Assembly: GCA_023846275.1 (NCBI GenBank)
Contig: CM043870.1
Location: 10,611,527 to 10,675,526 of the forward strand
Direction: 5' to 3'
Length of the DNA stretch: 64,000 bases
Origin: Vanilla planifolia
Taxonomy: Eukaryota > Streptophyta > Magnoliopsida > Asparagales > Orchidaceae
Shown: piece by piece, positions 50,380-61,739 of the stretch
Numbering within the stretch: position 1 is the first letter of the stretch
Layout: each line of letters starts with the position of its first letter
Translations under genes and position numbers: made by a program
Notes under the pieces: generated by a model
Databases searched by the model: none
Told to the model about the DNA's origin: nothing
What the model saw: the letters and a program-made list of their open reading frames with translations, nothing else

Positions 50380-51200
50380 TTAGATGTACTCATAAAGTGC
50401 TTTAGAACCTAATGGATCCAATGAGGTCTTTTATGCATTATTGGGATGTCATTGCAAAAGATATATTGGAGGCTACTATAGATTTTCTCTTAGGTACTCC
50501 AATTACTAAAGGAATTTTTCATGCTAATTTAGAACTAATTCCAAATAATAACAATTCAAAAATGTTTAATGAGTAAAACCCATATGTTTGTGTAATTTTG
50601 TGGACATGGTATTCTAAAACTATTAGCTACAAGACTATAAAAATTTCTTCCTTTATTGATATCTACTAAATTATCATGTTTTGTGAATGATAAGGTCTTC
50701 ATTAAGAACATCCCCCTAGTGTTGGAATTGGTAAAAAAACATTAATAGCAATGCTGAGCTAATAATTGCATTATCAAATTGGATATAAGAAATGCATTTG
50801 ACACCTTATTCTAGAATTTTTCTTAAAATTTATCTATTTTTTTATTTTTATTAATAGTAAGAACAAAGGGTATTTTCAAGCATGTCATGGCCTCAAATGA
50901 GGTAGCTCCTTATCTCTTCTTTTCTTCATTCTTTCAGTTGAAGTTCATAGCTTTAGGTTGAATAATCTCATCATCCAAGGCAAAGTTCTAAATTATGCAC
51001 TTCTTAGAGGTTATATGAATGTAGCTTATTTGAGCTTTACAAGAAACATCATTATATTCACCAGGAGAGTTAAAAAATAAGTTACCAACATAATGCATTT
51101 CATACTAGAATTCCAAGGTATATCAGACTTGCAAATTACTTCTTAAATGTGTTATTTTATATGCACTAATAAAATAAAACTAAGACAAAAAAGAACACTC
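50380..51200 (+). pseudogene. LINE F reverse transcriptase region
   Basis: Fragments in different frames follow the RT order: a PNGSNEVFYALLGCH-like entry near 50,410-50,450, YIGGYYRFSLRYSNY near 50,462-50,505 in another frame (matching DxxxAxxDFLxGxxIP), a strongly decayed middle, and TRRVKKxVTNIMHFILEFQG-like sequence near 51,060-51,117 after the expected YxDD position. Identification depends on order and flanking domains; the catalytic block itself is not readable. Confidence 0.65.
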
Positions 51201-52540
51201 AACTAAATATTGAGCTTAAAAATAAGTAAACTCTTAATATGTTATCTAGAAAGCACTCTTCTCAAGGGAAGTAAAAAGTGATTCATTTTCACCAGTTAAT
51301 AGAGAATATACTTAAAAGGATGGCTAGCTAGAAGAAATATTTAGTTTCCATAATTGGGAGGCTAATCCTTATTAAGCATATGCTTGCTTCACTTCCAATG
51401 CATTCCTTGATGTCTTCTAACCCTCTACAAATAATTATTTAAAGAATTAAAATGCCATTGAATGGCTTTTTGTGGGGAGAATTACAACATGGTCATAGAC
51501 ATTATTAGCCTAGTACAATTTGCTTCGTAATGGAGGAAAATGGCCTAGGATTAAAGAAACTTGATAAAGTAATGGAAACATTCAGTGTTAAACTTCATTG
51601 GAAGGCTCACTCCCTCATCGCTATGGGCATACCTCATGCAATCTAAATATTTGACAAATAGGAAGATTACAAGTTTGGCTATCTAGCATCATATAAAGAG
51701 TGTTAAGGAAATTGTAATGAACTTCATGGACTTTTTCAAATCTATTGGATCTAGCTATTAGACATTCACAATCGATGGAAAATTTAGTACAAAATCAGCA
51801 TTGGAAGTAATTAGAAGGGAAGGATCAATCTTAATATTAAGGAAGAGAATATGGAATAGCAAGCTTCCATTGAAAATTTCTATTTTAAAGTGGAGGATTC
51901 TTAATACATTACTATCATAGAGGTCTAATGAAAAATAAACTTTTATCTTGTAGCTAAATGTTCAGTTTACACAAAATGAAGATTCATTGGACAATGCATT
52001 CATTGGCTATGATAAATCATGTCAGGTATGGAACTTCATTGCAAATGTCTTGGACATATAATATGAGAATTTAAATAGTATGCATCTTATGTTTAAATGC
52101 TATTCTATAAGGAACTCCATAAATTTGAGAAGAGTTGAAGTCATGCAGGTGTTGCTTTCTCTCATTTGTTGGAATATTAAGAAAAACAAAATGTGAGATT
52201 ATTTAAGGAGATTAATCTATTTTTAAGTAGATTTATTAGTAATATTTCATTTAGTTATTATACTATTTTTAAATATTTTTCTTTGACATTATCATCTGGT
52301 TTAGATCTTGCACTTTGGACTTGCAACAATGTCAAACTACTACAAATTTCTCATTAAACTATATGACATTATGTTCAAACTTAAGAACAAAAAAAAAAAT
52401 AGGGTAATCTTGTTGATGCATTGCTATTGAATAATGTAACAAATTTAGCTTCTCATTCATTGCTTCCAATATATTGTAACATCAATGTCATAACCTCTTT
52501 CTTTTTATAGTAAAATTACATTTTCCTAAAATATAACTTA

Positions 52541-52904
52541 GCTTTAAAATTAATCTAATGTGTATTTCAATAATATTCGCATAATGCTTTAAACTCAATC
52601 TACATATAGCTCATATAATATGACAATACTAATTATAATTGTGTAATTAACTTTAACTATTTTGCATGATAAGTATAAATTAGAAGTATCTACATGTCAT
52701 ATATGTATGATATCCTCATCATAAAGATATGATTATTACTTAGGTTAAAATTCGATGATTAAAGCATTTTCATACTTGGTATAAATCTTATATGAAATCT
52801 GGTATGTTTTGGTGTTTAAATTATCACACATATCATACATGAAGTATATGTTAGAATTATATGGTAGTATCTATTTGAAGTAAAAAATTTAGTAAGAGAG
52901 GTGT
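52541..52904. other. AT-rich spacer
   Basis: No gene or repeat recognised between the end of LINE F and LTR copy B. Confidence 0.4.
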
Positions 52905-54780
52905 AAATTATTAGGAATAAAAATTTTTATTTCTTACAAAAATATCTAAAGAACTAGTTTAAAAGCATTTTTTTTAAAAAATCTTTAAAAATGATTTTGT
53001 GTAAATTTTAAATTTAATTTAAAATATATTAATTTTTCTTTTAATAATAAATTTTATAAAAATTATGAAATAAAAAATTAACAAGAATTAAAATATACAC
53101 CAATGATTTTTTAGTGATCCAGCTTTAAAAAATACCTGTCTACCCTTAACAATAATCAAGAAAAAACAAATACTTAGTATAAGTCTTTCACTTAAAAATG
53201 GGTAGGCTATACCCCTATAATAAAGAAATAAAAAAGAATAGACTACTGAATCTTTACAATAAAATAAAATAGCAATAGAAAAAAATTATTTGGCATTCAC
53301 AAAATTGAAATTAATTGAAACAAAATTCTATGATTGATGAAATGAATAAGTTGGCACAAGTATTTTAATTAAATAAATTAAGAATAAAAAAATTGATAAC
53401 TTAGTAGATTTGAGAAGAAATAAAATTTCAAGAGTTTGATAACTAAAGGATGCATCAGCATATGGAAGTGATGATAAGAATGGGTTACTCATGCTTAAAT
53501 ATTTTGACTTAAAACTTTACTTGAGATTACATAAAAATTCATCAATTAATTTTTCTAAAAATTATTTTATTTATAGGCATTTTCTATTGCAAAAAGCAGT
53601 TGCAAAACATATCAAATAACCATTACTATTCATCAACATTCACAATTTTTAATTTAAAAGTTATTAATTAAATAAAATATTTTAACAAGTCGAAATAACG
53701 ACTAAAAGAGCCATTACATGGGAGTAGTTCGGTCAAATTATCTAAGATGATTCAATCACAAAAACTGGCAATCAAACAGATAAACTTCAACTAGAGGTGT
53801 TTAGAAATGTGATTTGATCAAAACTATTAGATTTAAAACCTGAATAGATGATTGGATTTAGATCATATATGTGTAATAAGCATTGATATTGTGATTGCAA
53901 AATAGTGCGATGGAACGGAGGATATAAATAGCCATTATAAAAATGCAGAAGAGATCAAGATAGTTTTATCACAAAATTATGCGATTGGATGGTTCTAGTT
54001 ACTCCCACAAATCAGAAATAGACCACATGAAAATAAGGCTTTGGTTTAGTCCCACGTGCTATAGCTAGGCCTTTATTTTCTCCTCATAAGATGTTTTGTG
54101 AGCTTGTCAAGGTTGGCTACCCCATAGTTTTACTCAGGAAGTGATTACCCATGCTTGTCAGTATTGTATTATAAATCAATTAAAGATGCAGGAGTGATAA
54201 CCTGATCCAAAACAATTTTAAATGTGTTTGAGACAGATTTCATGACTCGTTAACTAACTTGAATGGGTTAAGGATATAGTGCCATGACTCAAAGCGATTT
54301 TACTATACTAAATGGGCTAAATGGATTAGGTGTTTTTAAAAATGTTTTTTACTAATTAATTAATACTATTATAACATATTTATTTACAAAAGATTAGTTA
54401 AGATTTTTAAATATTTGTTTATAATAAAATGATGGTCAAGATAATTAAGGAGGATTGATCAAGTTTTTGAGAACCTAATATTTTTCTAAGATTATTAATT
54501 TAAATAAAATTTGATTTGTGTGTCTTATAATAAAATTTTTAATCAAGCTTATAATTCTAATCAAAATAAATTTAAATACCTTAAATTAAATTAGAAATAT
54601 TTCTTTTGGTGGTTTACTACTTTAACAAAAGATGATCTTAATATGATTCAAAATGTATTCTCCCATGAACACAAGCATTATCTATTTAAAATTTAAAAAT
54701 TTATTTAAACAAATTCATTAAAAATATTTAAGATTTGTTATCATCAAATAAAGTACCATCTTCAGGGTTAATGATAGAAT
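52905..54780 (-). mobile_element. Copia-type LTR (copy B), apparent 3' LTR of a minus-strand element
   Basis: About 1.88 kb aligns over its length with copy A (10,750-12,653). On the minus strand a TATAAATAAA box lies at 53,566-53,575; the R/U5 part also matches copy C. Next to its start, at 54,785-54,815, a purine-rich AAAAGAAAAG follows a GTTATTATC-like motif. This is the usual end of a plant copia internal region (polypurine tract then LTR). So this LTR closes a minus-strand internal remnant at 54.8-55.85 kb. Confidence 0.78.
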
Positions 54781-54784
54781 AATC

Positions 54785-55847
54785 TTTTCTTTTGATAATA
54801 ACAAAATCTTTAATTAAATTTATAAAATCATAAATGATTTATAGTAAGAATATGCAAAATAATTAAAGATAAACTCTTCTTACATATATGTCATAACTAT
54901 ATTAATTCTTCCTCTTAATTTATACTTATTTCTTTCAATTCCTATTCTCTCTCCTATTTTGGTATTACTCAAAAGGACTCATTCTAAATTTTTTATAAAT
55001 TATTTACAATCTTAAAATTTTATTAAAATATCAACCAATTGATCATCTAGTCTTTTAAATTTTTTTATTTACAATTTTATCCAATAGTTTAAGGGAACCC
55101 ACTTAATCCCTTTCAAATTGATTTTATTAATTTTTTTATAACTATTTCTCAAAACATGTTATTTAACTTATATTGTATTAATGTTGATTTAAAACTTGCT
55201 ATAAAAAATTAATTATTATGATAAGATTAATTCTAAAACTAATCATAATTTCACATACAACTTATTCTTTAAGATGATCTTAAATAAGCTTTAATGTTTT
55301 AGGATTTTATTCAAATAATTTTTTTATTATTTCATTTATTTCATTTCAATATTTTAAACTTTATTTTTCAAATCATATTTGTTCATCATCTATATTTTAT
55401 ACCAATTTTTAATTAAATTTTATTCATCAAAATTTATATGCATACAAAATTGTAATTATTAAATTTTAGAACCAAAGCCATTTTGAGTCTAATGCATGTG
55501 TAGTATGACCAGATTACGTGCAATAACAACATATAAGCTTGTGATTATGACCATGTAAAATATTTGCATGTTTATGGATATATGATGTTCTAGTAAGTGT
55601 AACAAAAACATCTCTATTAATTGGCTTTATTTTTGAAAATGAGTAAGTAGAATGCAAACATTTAAAATCACTAAATTCCTTATCTAAGGATGCAAGCTCA
55701 TTAATTTTCTTAAATCATCATTGGCTTTTTTTCATATTCTCGAAATAGATATTGGCCTTTTCTTTAATTTGTTCATAATAACCTAGATATTCATTATGTT
55801 TTTCTTTTAATTTCTTATATTTTTACTCAAATTTTCAAAATTGTTAT
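54785..55847 (-). mobile_element. Copia internal remnant, strongly shortened (gag coiled coil and pol C-terminus)
   Basis: On the minus strand, from 55,847 to about 55,450 there is a Lys/Glu-rich coiled-coil stretch (FENMKKSQ and INELASLDKEFSDFK-like) followed by a CCYC...GHTTHA zinc-knuckle-like block near 55,520. At about 55,050-54,950 a LDDQLVDILIKF-like block resembles the conserved QLADIFTKPL end of copia RNase H. Most of pol is absent between them. The polypurine tract and LTR B follow. Clearly a fossil; a SIRE/Maximus-like affinity is inferred from the layout. Confidence 0.6.
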
Positions 55848-56206
55848 GATCATACTATTTTGAGCACTAATATTGTATATGTCTTATCCTTAGTATTTAT
55901 TCCTAAAAGGTTTTGTTAAATCAAACTAACTTGATACACATATCACAATAAATTGATGGTGGTTAACTAAAACGAACTATCTTACAGAATAAGCACATAC
56001 TTGTATTATGAGTTATCCATACATGTACGAATATTTTAATAATGTAACTTTGATATCCTATAACTAAAGTGATTTATACATGTATAATATGATATATTGT
56101 TGGTGAGGATACCAAGTATCATCAATATTTTTGCACCTTTAGAGCCCGTTAAACATGTGTCAGTACTTTTGGATAATTAAGGTATTTATTTACAAAGCCT
56201 AAAATT
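55848..56206 (-). repeat. Left arm of a 358-bp inverted repeat
   Basis: Its reverse complement aligns almost without gaps with 57,935-58,291, at roughly 80-85% identity by eye. Shared landmarks are TTTAGGCTTTGTAAATA, CCAAAAGTACT, ACATGTTTAAC, CTCACCAACAATATATC, AGTTAACCACCATCA, GATATGTGTATCA and CAATATTAGTGCTCAAAATA. On the minus strand the arm runs straight into the copia gag coiled-coil remnant. Confidence 0.92.
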
Positions 56207-56367
56207 ATGTATTTGACTCAAAATTCTTATTAAGAACAAAAAAAAGGATAAAAAATGTCCCATTGGGACTATTTTTGTCAGCTCCACCAACCATCACTAC
56301 ATCTCTCAATTATCACCAATTCAATGTGACTCGATAACTACCTAGATGGCCCTAAGCAGACCAAGTC

Positions 56368-56628
56368 ATGGTACTCAGATTTGCACCAAGTCTCCCTGAG
56401 TACAAAAGAATAGGATTCACGTTAGGAAAGCGGAAAAGCTCATTAAGTCGGCAAGCTTCTGGGCGGGCGATCAACCCGTCTGAAAGAACGATCCTCTCAA
56501 TTCTAAATGAAATAGCTGCTTACTACCTCTCCTCCGTGCACTCCACCAACATGCCATATTCCGTAATGGTGAAGCAAGAGTCTAACTCGCTGGACCATAG
56601 AAGGAGCAATCCAAATCCTGATGTTTAA
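56368..56628 (+). other. 86-codon open frame in the CpG-rich U3 of LTR copy C
   Basis: The frame runs from ATG to a stop with ordinary residue composition (starts MVLRFAPSLPEYKRIGF, Ser/Arg/Asn-rich C-terminus). I recognise no family. It lies upstream of the LTR TATA box, in the only GC-balanced stretch of the window, where an 86-codon frame can arise by chance. It might also be captured foreign sequence. No coding claim is made. Confidence 0.25.
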
Positions 56629-56700
56629 TCACCGAGTCCGCATGGCGTTCATCTAAATCAAAAGTGAACCCACTGACCCTTGGACACACATGGTTCTATC

Positions 56701-56709
56701 TATAAATAG
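56701..56709 (+). promoter_or_regulatory. TATA box of LTR copy C
   Basis: TATAAATAG, conserved in position as TATAAATAA in copy B (53,566-53,575, minus) and as TTTATAAA in copy A (11,443-11,450, minus). It marks the U3/R side of the LTR promoter. It is followed in copies B and C by a shared TTGATGAATTTT block. Confidence 0.75.
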
Positions 56710-57403
56710 CACACATTTTGAGCAAAATTTATTGATGAATTTTATGCAATCTGAAGAAAAGTTTCAACTCAAAACACTCAATCATTAGTAGCCCATTGCC
56801 ATCACTGCTTTTATACACTACTTCATCATTTAGTCGTCAAGCTCCTAAAATTCTATTTCTTTTCAAATCAGCTAAGTTGTAAATTTTTATATTCTTAATT
56901 AATTTAATTAAAATACTTGTACTTTCTTAATCATTTCATCAATCATTAGATTTTGTTTCAAATAATTTTTATTTTGGGGATACTAAATGTTTTTCTTTTA
57001 TAGCCATTCTATTTTATTATAAAGCCATAGTATTCTGTCTTATTTGTTTCTTTGTTATGAGGGTTTAACATACGCATCTTATGGTGAAAAGCTTATATAT
57101 TGCATGTTTGGTTTATTCTTGTTATTACTTAGGGAGGACGTAAGCTTGTTTTAAGTCTAAACAGTTAAAAATTGTTGGTGTATATTTTAACTCTAGTTGA
57201 ATTTTTTATTTCACAATTTTAAGAAAAACTTATTATTAAAAGAAAACTTAATATGCTTTAAATTAAATTCAAAGCTTTATAGAATTATTTTTAGAGATTT
57301 GGTCAAACCTTTTAAAATACTTCTAAAATATTTCTTTTAATATTTTTTGTAGGAAGTTAAAATTTTTATTCCTAATAATTCATGCCCTTCTTGTTAACTT
57401 AAT

Positions 57404-57934
57404 TGGTATTAGAGAGTGGTTAGTTTCTTGTGAGAATAAATTCTCTAGAAGATTCATGGCTAAAATCATATTTTAATGAATTTAGGTGAATGTGCATCTT
57501 CCAGTTGGTCGCAACTCTTTTATGGTGATTATTATATCTATTAGAAGATTAGGATGGCTAGTTATTCAAAATTGGTTGATAGAAAAATGTGAAAACTAAT
57601 ACAAACTCTTTTCAATTTTCCCACTAAGAAAACTCATAGGATGTTTTTATATCTAAACTATTTTGTGAAGTGAATGAAAAAATATAAAATATAATTAAAT
57701 GATAAGGTCACAAATATTTTATATTATGCTTTAAATATTATTGAATTTAATAGAATTATGAATTTAGAAATAACTTATGAAACTTCGAATAAGTTAGATA
57801 TAACTTTTGAAAGATCATTTTCGAAGAATGAAATAAAGAAGTGCAAGAAGAAAAAAAGGAGGAAGAAGGAATTGAAAACAACTTCGCATGAGTCAAAAGA
57901 TGCTAGCATAAATGAATTAAAAGAATTATTTTAT
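57404..57934 (+). mobile_element. Copia primer-binding site and gag N-terminal remnant
   Basis: After the tRNA-Met primer site (57,404-57,415), plus-strand sequence near 57,720-57,800 reads YYALNIIEFNRIMNLE and then TYETSNKLDITFE. This matches the LxxxEFNRIxxxxTAKExWDxLxxTxE pattern of copia gag (UBN2/DUF4219-type). A Lys-rich stretch follows. The gag is cut off where the right inverted arm starts. It is a fossil fragment on the opposite strand to the remnant at 54.8-55.85 kb. Confidence 0.72.
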
Positions 57935-58291
57935 ATTTTAGGCTTTGTAAATAGATACCTTGATTGTCCAAAAGTACTAGAACATGTTTAACAATTCCTA
58001 GGGGTCAAAACTCCTGATGATAACAGGTGCTCTCACCAACAATATATCCTTCTTTACATGAACATATCATTTTAGTTGTAGGATATAAAAGTTAAATTAT
58101 TAAAACTTTTATACATCTACAAATAACTCATAACACAAGTATGTGTTTATTCCCTTAGATAGTTCATCTTAGTTAACCACCATCACTTATTATGATATGT
58201 GTATCAGGCTAGTTTGATCTAACAAAACATTTTAATAATAAATGCTAAGGATTAGAAATGTACAATATTAGTGCTCAAAATAGTATGATCA
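57935..58291 (+). repeat. Right arm of the 358-bp inverted repeat
   Basis: Inverse partner of 55,848-56,206; see that entry for shared landmarks. The spacer of about 1.73 kb holds LTR copy C and the gag N-terminus. Beyond 58,291 the sequence departs from the left copy. Confidence 0.92.
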
Positions 58292-60220
58292 ACATATCTT
58301 AACTACCTACTTTATGAAAAGTCTAAGAGACATAATTAGACATGTACAATATAGTGATCACTAGCATCTCATTTCTTTACCAAGTGGCTTATCACTCTAG
58401 TAATAGGGTTGTAATCCAAATGGTTTTGTTTAGGCTCATACAAATGTGACAGACTAAAGTATGTATAGCTTGACTCGCTAAGCTAAATTGTCAACTCAAT
58501 TGCATTTCTCTTATCTTATAAAATACGTTTCATCTCTTGGTGACCACCTATACAGTCTCTTAAGAAAATTTTAAAAGGCCAAGAATGAGCAAAAAAAATT
58601 ATCATGTCTAAGTGATTCAAGTGCTTTGTTTGAATTGGTCAACTATTTTGCATATCTCTACAAATTCATTTGTCATTGAGAGATACCCCTTTTCACTACA
58701 ACTAGGTAAGGAGATCTATACTATATAAAAGTGTAATCTTGTGTTTAGCTCATGAGTTTGTTATAGTAAATAAAATACTCTATCAAGAAAATTTCATTTG
58801 GATTATGTGAAAATGAACAAGAGGTTGTAAACCAAGAAACATGCTTCCAATAAATCTAGACCTTCTACTAATTATGAATTTCATGAGAGTCTATTGAGAT
58901 TTAAGATTGACATAGAAACTTATGAACTCATTAAAGACTTTAGCCATAAACTTACTAAACCTGTATTGCTAAGTGTAGTTCAAATTGAATGATCTTGTGT
59001 TATTTTATATCTTTAGGACTGGATTAGAAGATGCCTTACAAGTTAGGAACCCAATCAATGACAAGATGACTAATATTTGTTTAATGTAATTTGTATATAA
59101 TAGAAGATTTTAGTGCAACAACGTCATATCTATGCGATAAATAAGTTGAGATCACTAAGGGTGATTCTAATAGTTTCTTTAATATTTTCATAAGTGGACC
59201 ACCATTATGGTCACATTATCAGAGTGAATATTTTGATTGACTTCAAGTTAACCATGTTCAATCCAATACACCTAGTATAACTCACACACAGGAAGTCAAG
59301 TTGAACTCATATATAAGAAGTCAAGTATGAGTGAACCATGTTCAAGTAAACCATGTTCAATCCAATAGTCCTAGTAGAACTCACATATAGGAAGTCACGT
59401 ACGTAACTTTAAGAGCATACCATGTGCGTAGCATTTTTTTAGGTATATAATCATGCCTAAAGGAGTGATTAGCAAAGGATCAATCCCTAAGGGCTACATA
59501 TATTTATTAGAATGGAAAATCATTAAATGTGGATGAAATAATATTCCATTTGATGATGAAGAATATAGAAATTAAAAATGCTAAGTACAATACAAAGATC
59601 AATTTGAGTTTTAGACACTTAATTGCATTTATATGAGTTATAAGTATAATATCAGTGAAAATAACATTGATTGCATCCTAAGATCATATAGAGATTGGAA
59701 CATTATGATTGTACTACTTTGCTCAAATGTGTCTAAGCCAAGTTGAGGGTACCATAATAACTAGTAAAGAACTGGTAATTAAACCTTTTGTAGGACTGTC
59801 GACTCTTTCCAATGATGATGAACCTCTTGTGTCATCTGTTGCTAGTGTGCTTCTACTCCTACCACCTCTAGTGATCAAAATCTTAGAAGACTTACTACTT
59901 TGGAAGCTAGTCTCTGACAATATTCTTAGCTCATGAATCAAAGGATTAATGACATGCAAGGATTGAGCACTACACTACAACAAAGTGGCCAGAAGCCATA
60001 TGAACTAATCACTAGTGCACACACAAGATTTATGACTAAAATTGAAAAATTGTTGAAGAAAGTTTGACTAAAAACTTAATTAATAGATTTGATCATGATG
60101 CAATGAACTATAAATTAATAAAAGTAAACTACAAAACTATGTTTATCTGTCTTTAAGTTGTATGTTTTCTTTCATATGTGTAATCAATGCCATGTTGAAT
60201 GCCTTTGAAATTTGTTACCC
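58292..60220 (+). other. Unidentified remnant, possibly an extra ORF of an LTR-type element
   Basis: Plus-strand stretches such as FHESLLRFKIDIETYELIKD (about 58,880-58,940) and MNQRINDMQGLSTTLQQSG (59,931-59,987) recall the plant-specific extra protein found in some non-autonomous LTR-type elements, with an FxS/Y-rich start and a coiled-coil end. Sequence after them, at about 60,230-60,300, has the mixed purine-rich spacer such elements carry. Similarity is weak and partly from memory of the pattern. No host gene is visible. Two 75-78 residue ORFs overlap on opposite strands at 59,709-59,959; neither has a recognisable domain. Confidence 0.3.
59250..59400. repeat. Short direct repeat, period about 99 bp
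   Basis: ACCATGTTCAATCCAATA, CCTAGTA, AACTCACA and AGGAAGTCA blocks at 59,250-59,299 recur at 59,350-59,398, with a partial third AACTCATATATAAGAAGTCA between them. Confidence 0.85.
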
Positions 60221-60229
60221 CTTTTAATG

Positions 60230-60300
60230 ATTCCAAAAGGAGAGAGAGGAGAATAATGCTGGAATTGAAAGTGAGGGAGCATGCTCTCATTTAGGAGGAC
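60230..60300 (+). other. Purine-rich spacer with GGAGCATGCTCTCATTTAGG
   Basis: CCAAAAGGAGAGAGAGGAG at about 60,233-60,251 and then GAGGGAGCATGCTCTCATTTAGGAGG resemble the G-rich spacer and polypurine tracts near the 3' end of internal regions in several plant LTR-type elements. GAGCATGCTC is an exact palindrome. Confidence 0.45.
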
Positions 60301-61739
60301 TCTTCCCTATGTTGAAATCTAATGTGCTAAAGCTTAGTGCTTAAATATGTAGAAGCTCCCTTGTGCTAAATTTTGATATTCATTCTAGCTAGTTGATCAT
60401 TTGCATTTTAGCTAAACATGTTACTTGAATGATTGATAGTTTCTACTTACATATAATTTTTTAAACATATGTTTTGTAATCATTAGGAGGGAGAGACTAT
60501 TAATCGCATAACTTATGAGGTTGTACGATAACAAAACTAAGCAATTATCAACTAATATTTTATGTAAGATGTGATTTGCAAGAATAGATTCATAAAGTTT
60601 GAAGAAGTTGGAGCAATTCACATGTAAATATGATAGGCAAGGATCAGGACTTTGATTAAGGAAGTTGACTCAACTTCATGGAATTAACACTAAGAGTAGA
60701 TACCCACATAAAGCTCTTCATTTATTACATCAAATGATTAGAATGTCAAGTCTTCACTGAATGCCTTGTGGCATAGATGATTGCATTCATTCAACTTCCT
60801 AAAGCATGCTTCAATATCATGTCTCCCTCTTGAGTTAATTTTATGATTAATTATTAATAATTAGAATTCATATGTCTCTATAAACATATCATGTTTAAGA
60901 TTAATTATAATCAAGTGTTCAAAGAAACCAAGTAGACATAAATCTTCGTGCTTAGTTTGTATAGTGATTATACAAATTGATGCTTCTTATCATACTAATA
61001 TGATGGGCCTTCTTGCTCTGTGTCTTAGGTCAAATATCAGTGAAGTTGCACGTTATATGTGTACAATGTTCTTATCATACTTATGCAACCACTTTTCTTA
61101 TCTAGATAGATAAGTTATAGCATGGTTAAACATTTATGATATCCATTATCATCTCATATGATACTACTCAATGAATTGTATTCTAAGTTAACATAAGAAT
61201 CATACAAAATGAAAGGCCATGCCACACTTGTATGAATTATTGTTTTGTTAAATAGTTAGATGGAATTAGGGTAAAATTTTGGTAAGAGGCATCATATAAA
61301 TATGTTCTTGTATCATATGAGTATGATTCACATGAGCATAGTATAGTAATATAGTTGTTATAGCATTATACAAATATGATGTATCTATCATAACCTCTAA
61401 ACATATAAGTTAGGATTTGTTTCATAAAGTATACTTTTACTCCATACTAAAAGGGTTTAGAATGCTAGGGTTACATAACTCTAAGAAATGAAGGTGAACC
61501 CCAGGTCCACTTCACTCATATATATTATATGTCTAATAAAATAGGTTTTTTCATAAATGTTGTTCTTAAATAAGGAAATTGGATACAATCCAACATAATG
61601 AAAGTCTTATAGAAATTTGAAATTTTTTGCTACTAAAAAATTTGGGAAACTCAAATATAATTTACCAAATAGAATAGTTCATATACTATTATTTTACAAT
61701 GATTATAATATTAGATGAAAACAAGGGAACTAAATTTAG
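60301..61739. other. No recognisable gene
   Basis: AT-rich DNA with only a 66-residue ORF of no resemblance. A possible unrecognised LTR could lie here, but no start, end or partner was found. Confidence 0.4.

Larger units (their letters stand above)
49340..52540 (+). mobile_element. LINE F: L1-type ORF2 from endonuclease to RNase H tail
   Basis: Plus-strand order: endonuclease (49,401-49,900), RT (50,380-51,200), an RT C-terminal segment with an IKRIMPLNGFLWGE-like block (about 51,440-51,480), GGNGLGLKKLDKVME-like near 51,533-51,575, the zf-RVT start IWNSKLPLKISILKWRILNT (51,850-51,909), and an RNase H tail NLASHSLLPIYCN near 52,445-52,480. ORF1 and the first part of the endonuclease are missing or unrecognised, consistent with 5' truncation. 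A run of A near 52,387 is internal. Broken frames throughout. Confidence 0.83.
56207..57400 (+). mobile_element. Copia-type LTR (copy C), with a different U3 from copies A and B
   Basis: From the TATAAATAG box at 56,701 to about 57,400 it aligns with the R/U5 of copies A and B, in opposite orientation. TGGTATTAGAGA, a tRNA-Met primer-binding site, follows at 57,404. Upstream of the TATA box the sequence does not match the U3 of A or B. A TGTCCCATTGGGAC at 56,256, after a purine-rich AAAAAAAAGGATAAAAAA, could be the LTR start; a start inside the inverted arm is the alternative. It keeps far more CpG than the rest of the window and looks younger. Confidence 0.72.

Noticed and set aside
54740-54830. 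Apparent head-to-head LTR starts, because GATAATAACAAA-like words occur on both strands near 54,735 and 54,795
   Set aside because: In plant copia elements of this type the internal end just before the polypurine tract carries such a motif near the LTR start. One minus-strand LTR (copy B) next to its own internal end explains it.
59709-59959. Two ORFs of 75-78 residues on opposite strands
   Set aside because: No domain and no start context; overlapping antisense frames of this length occur by chance.
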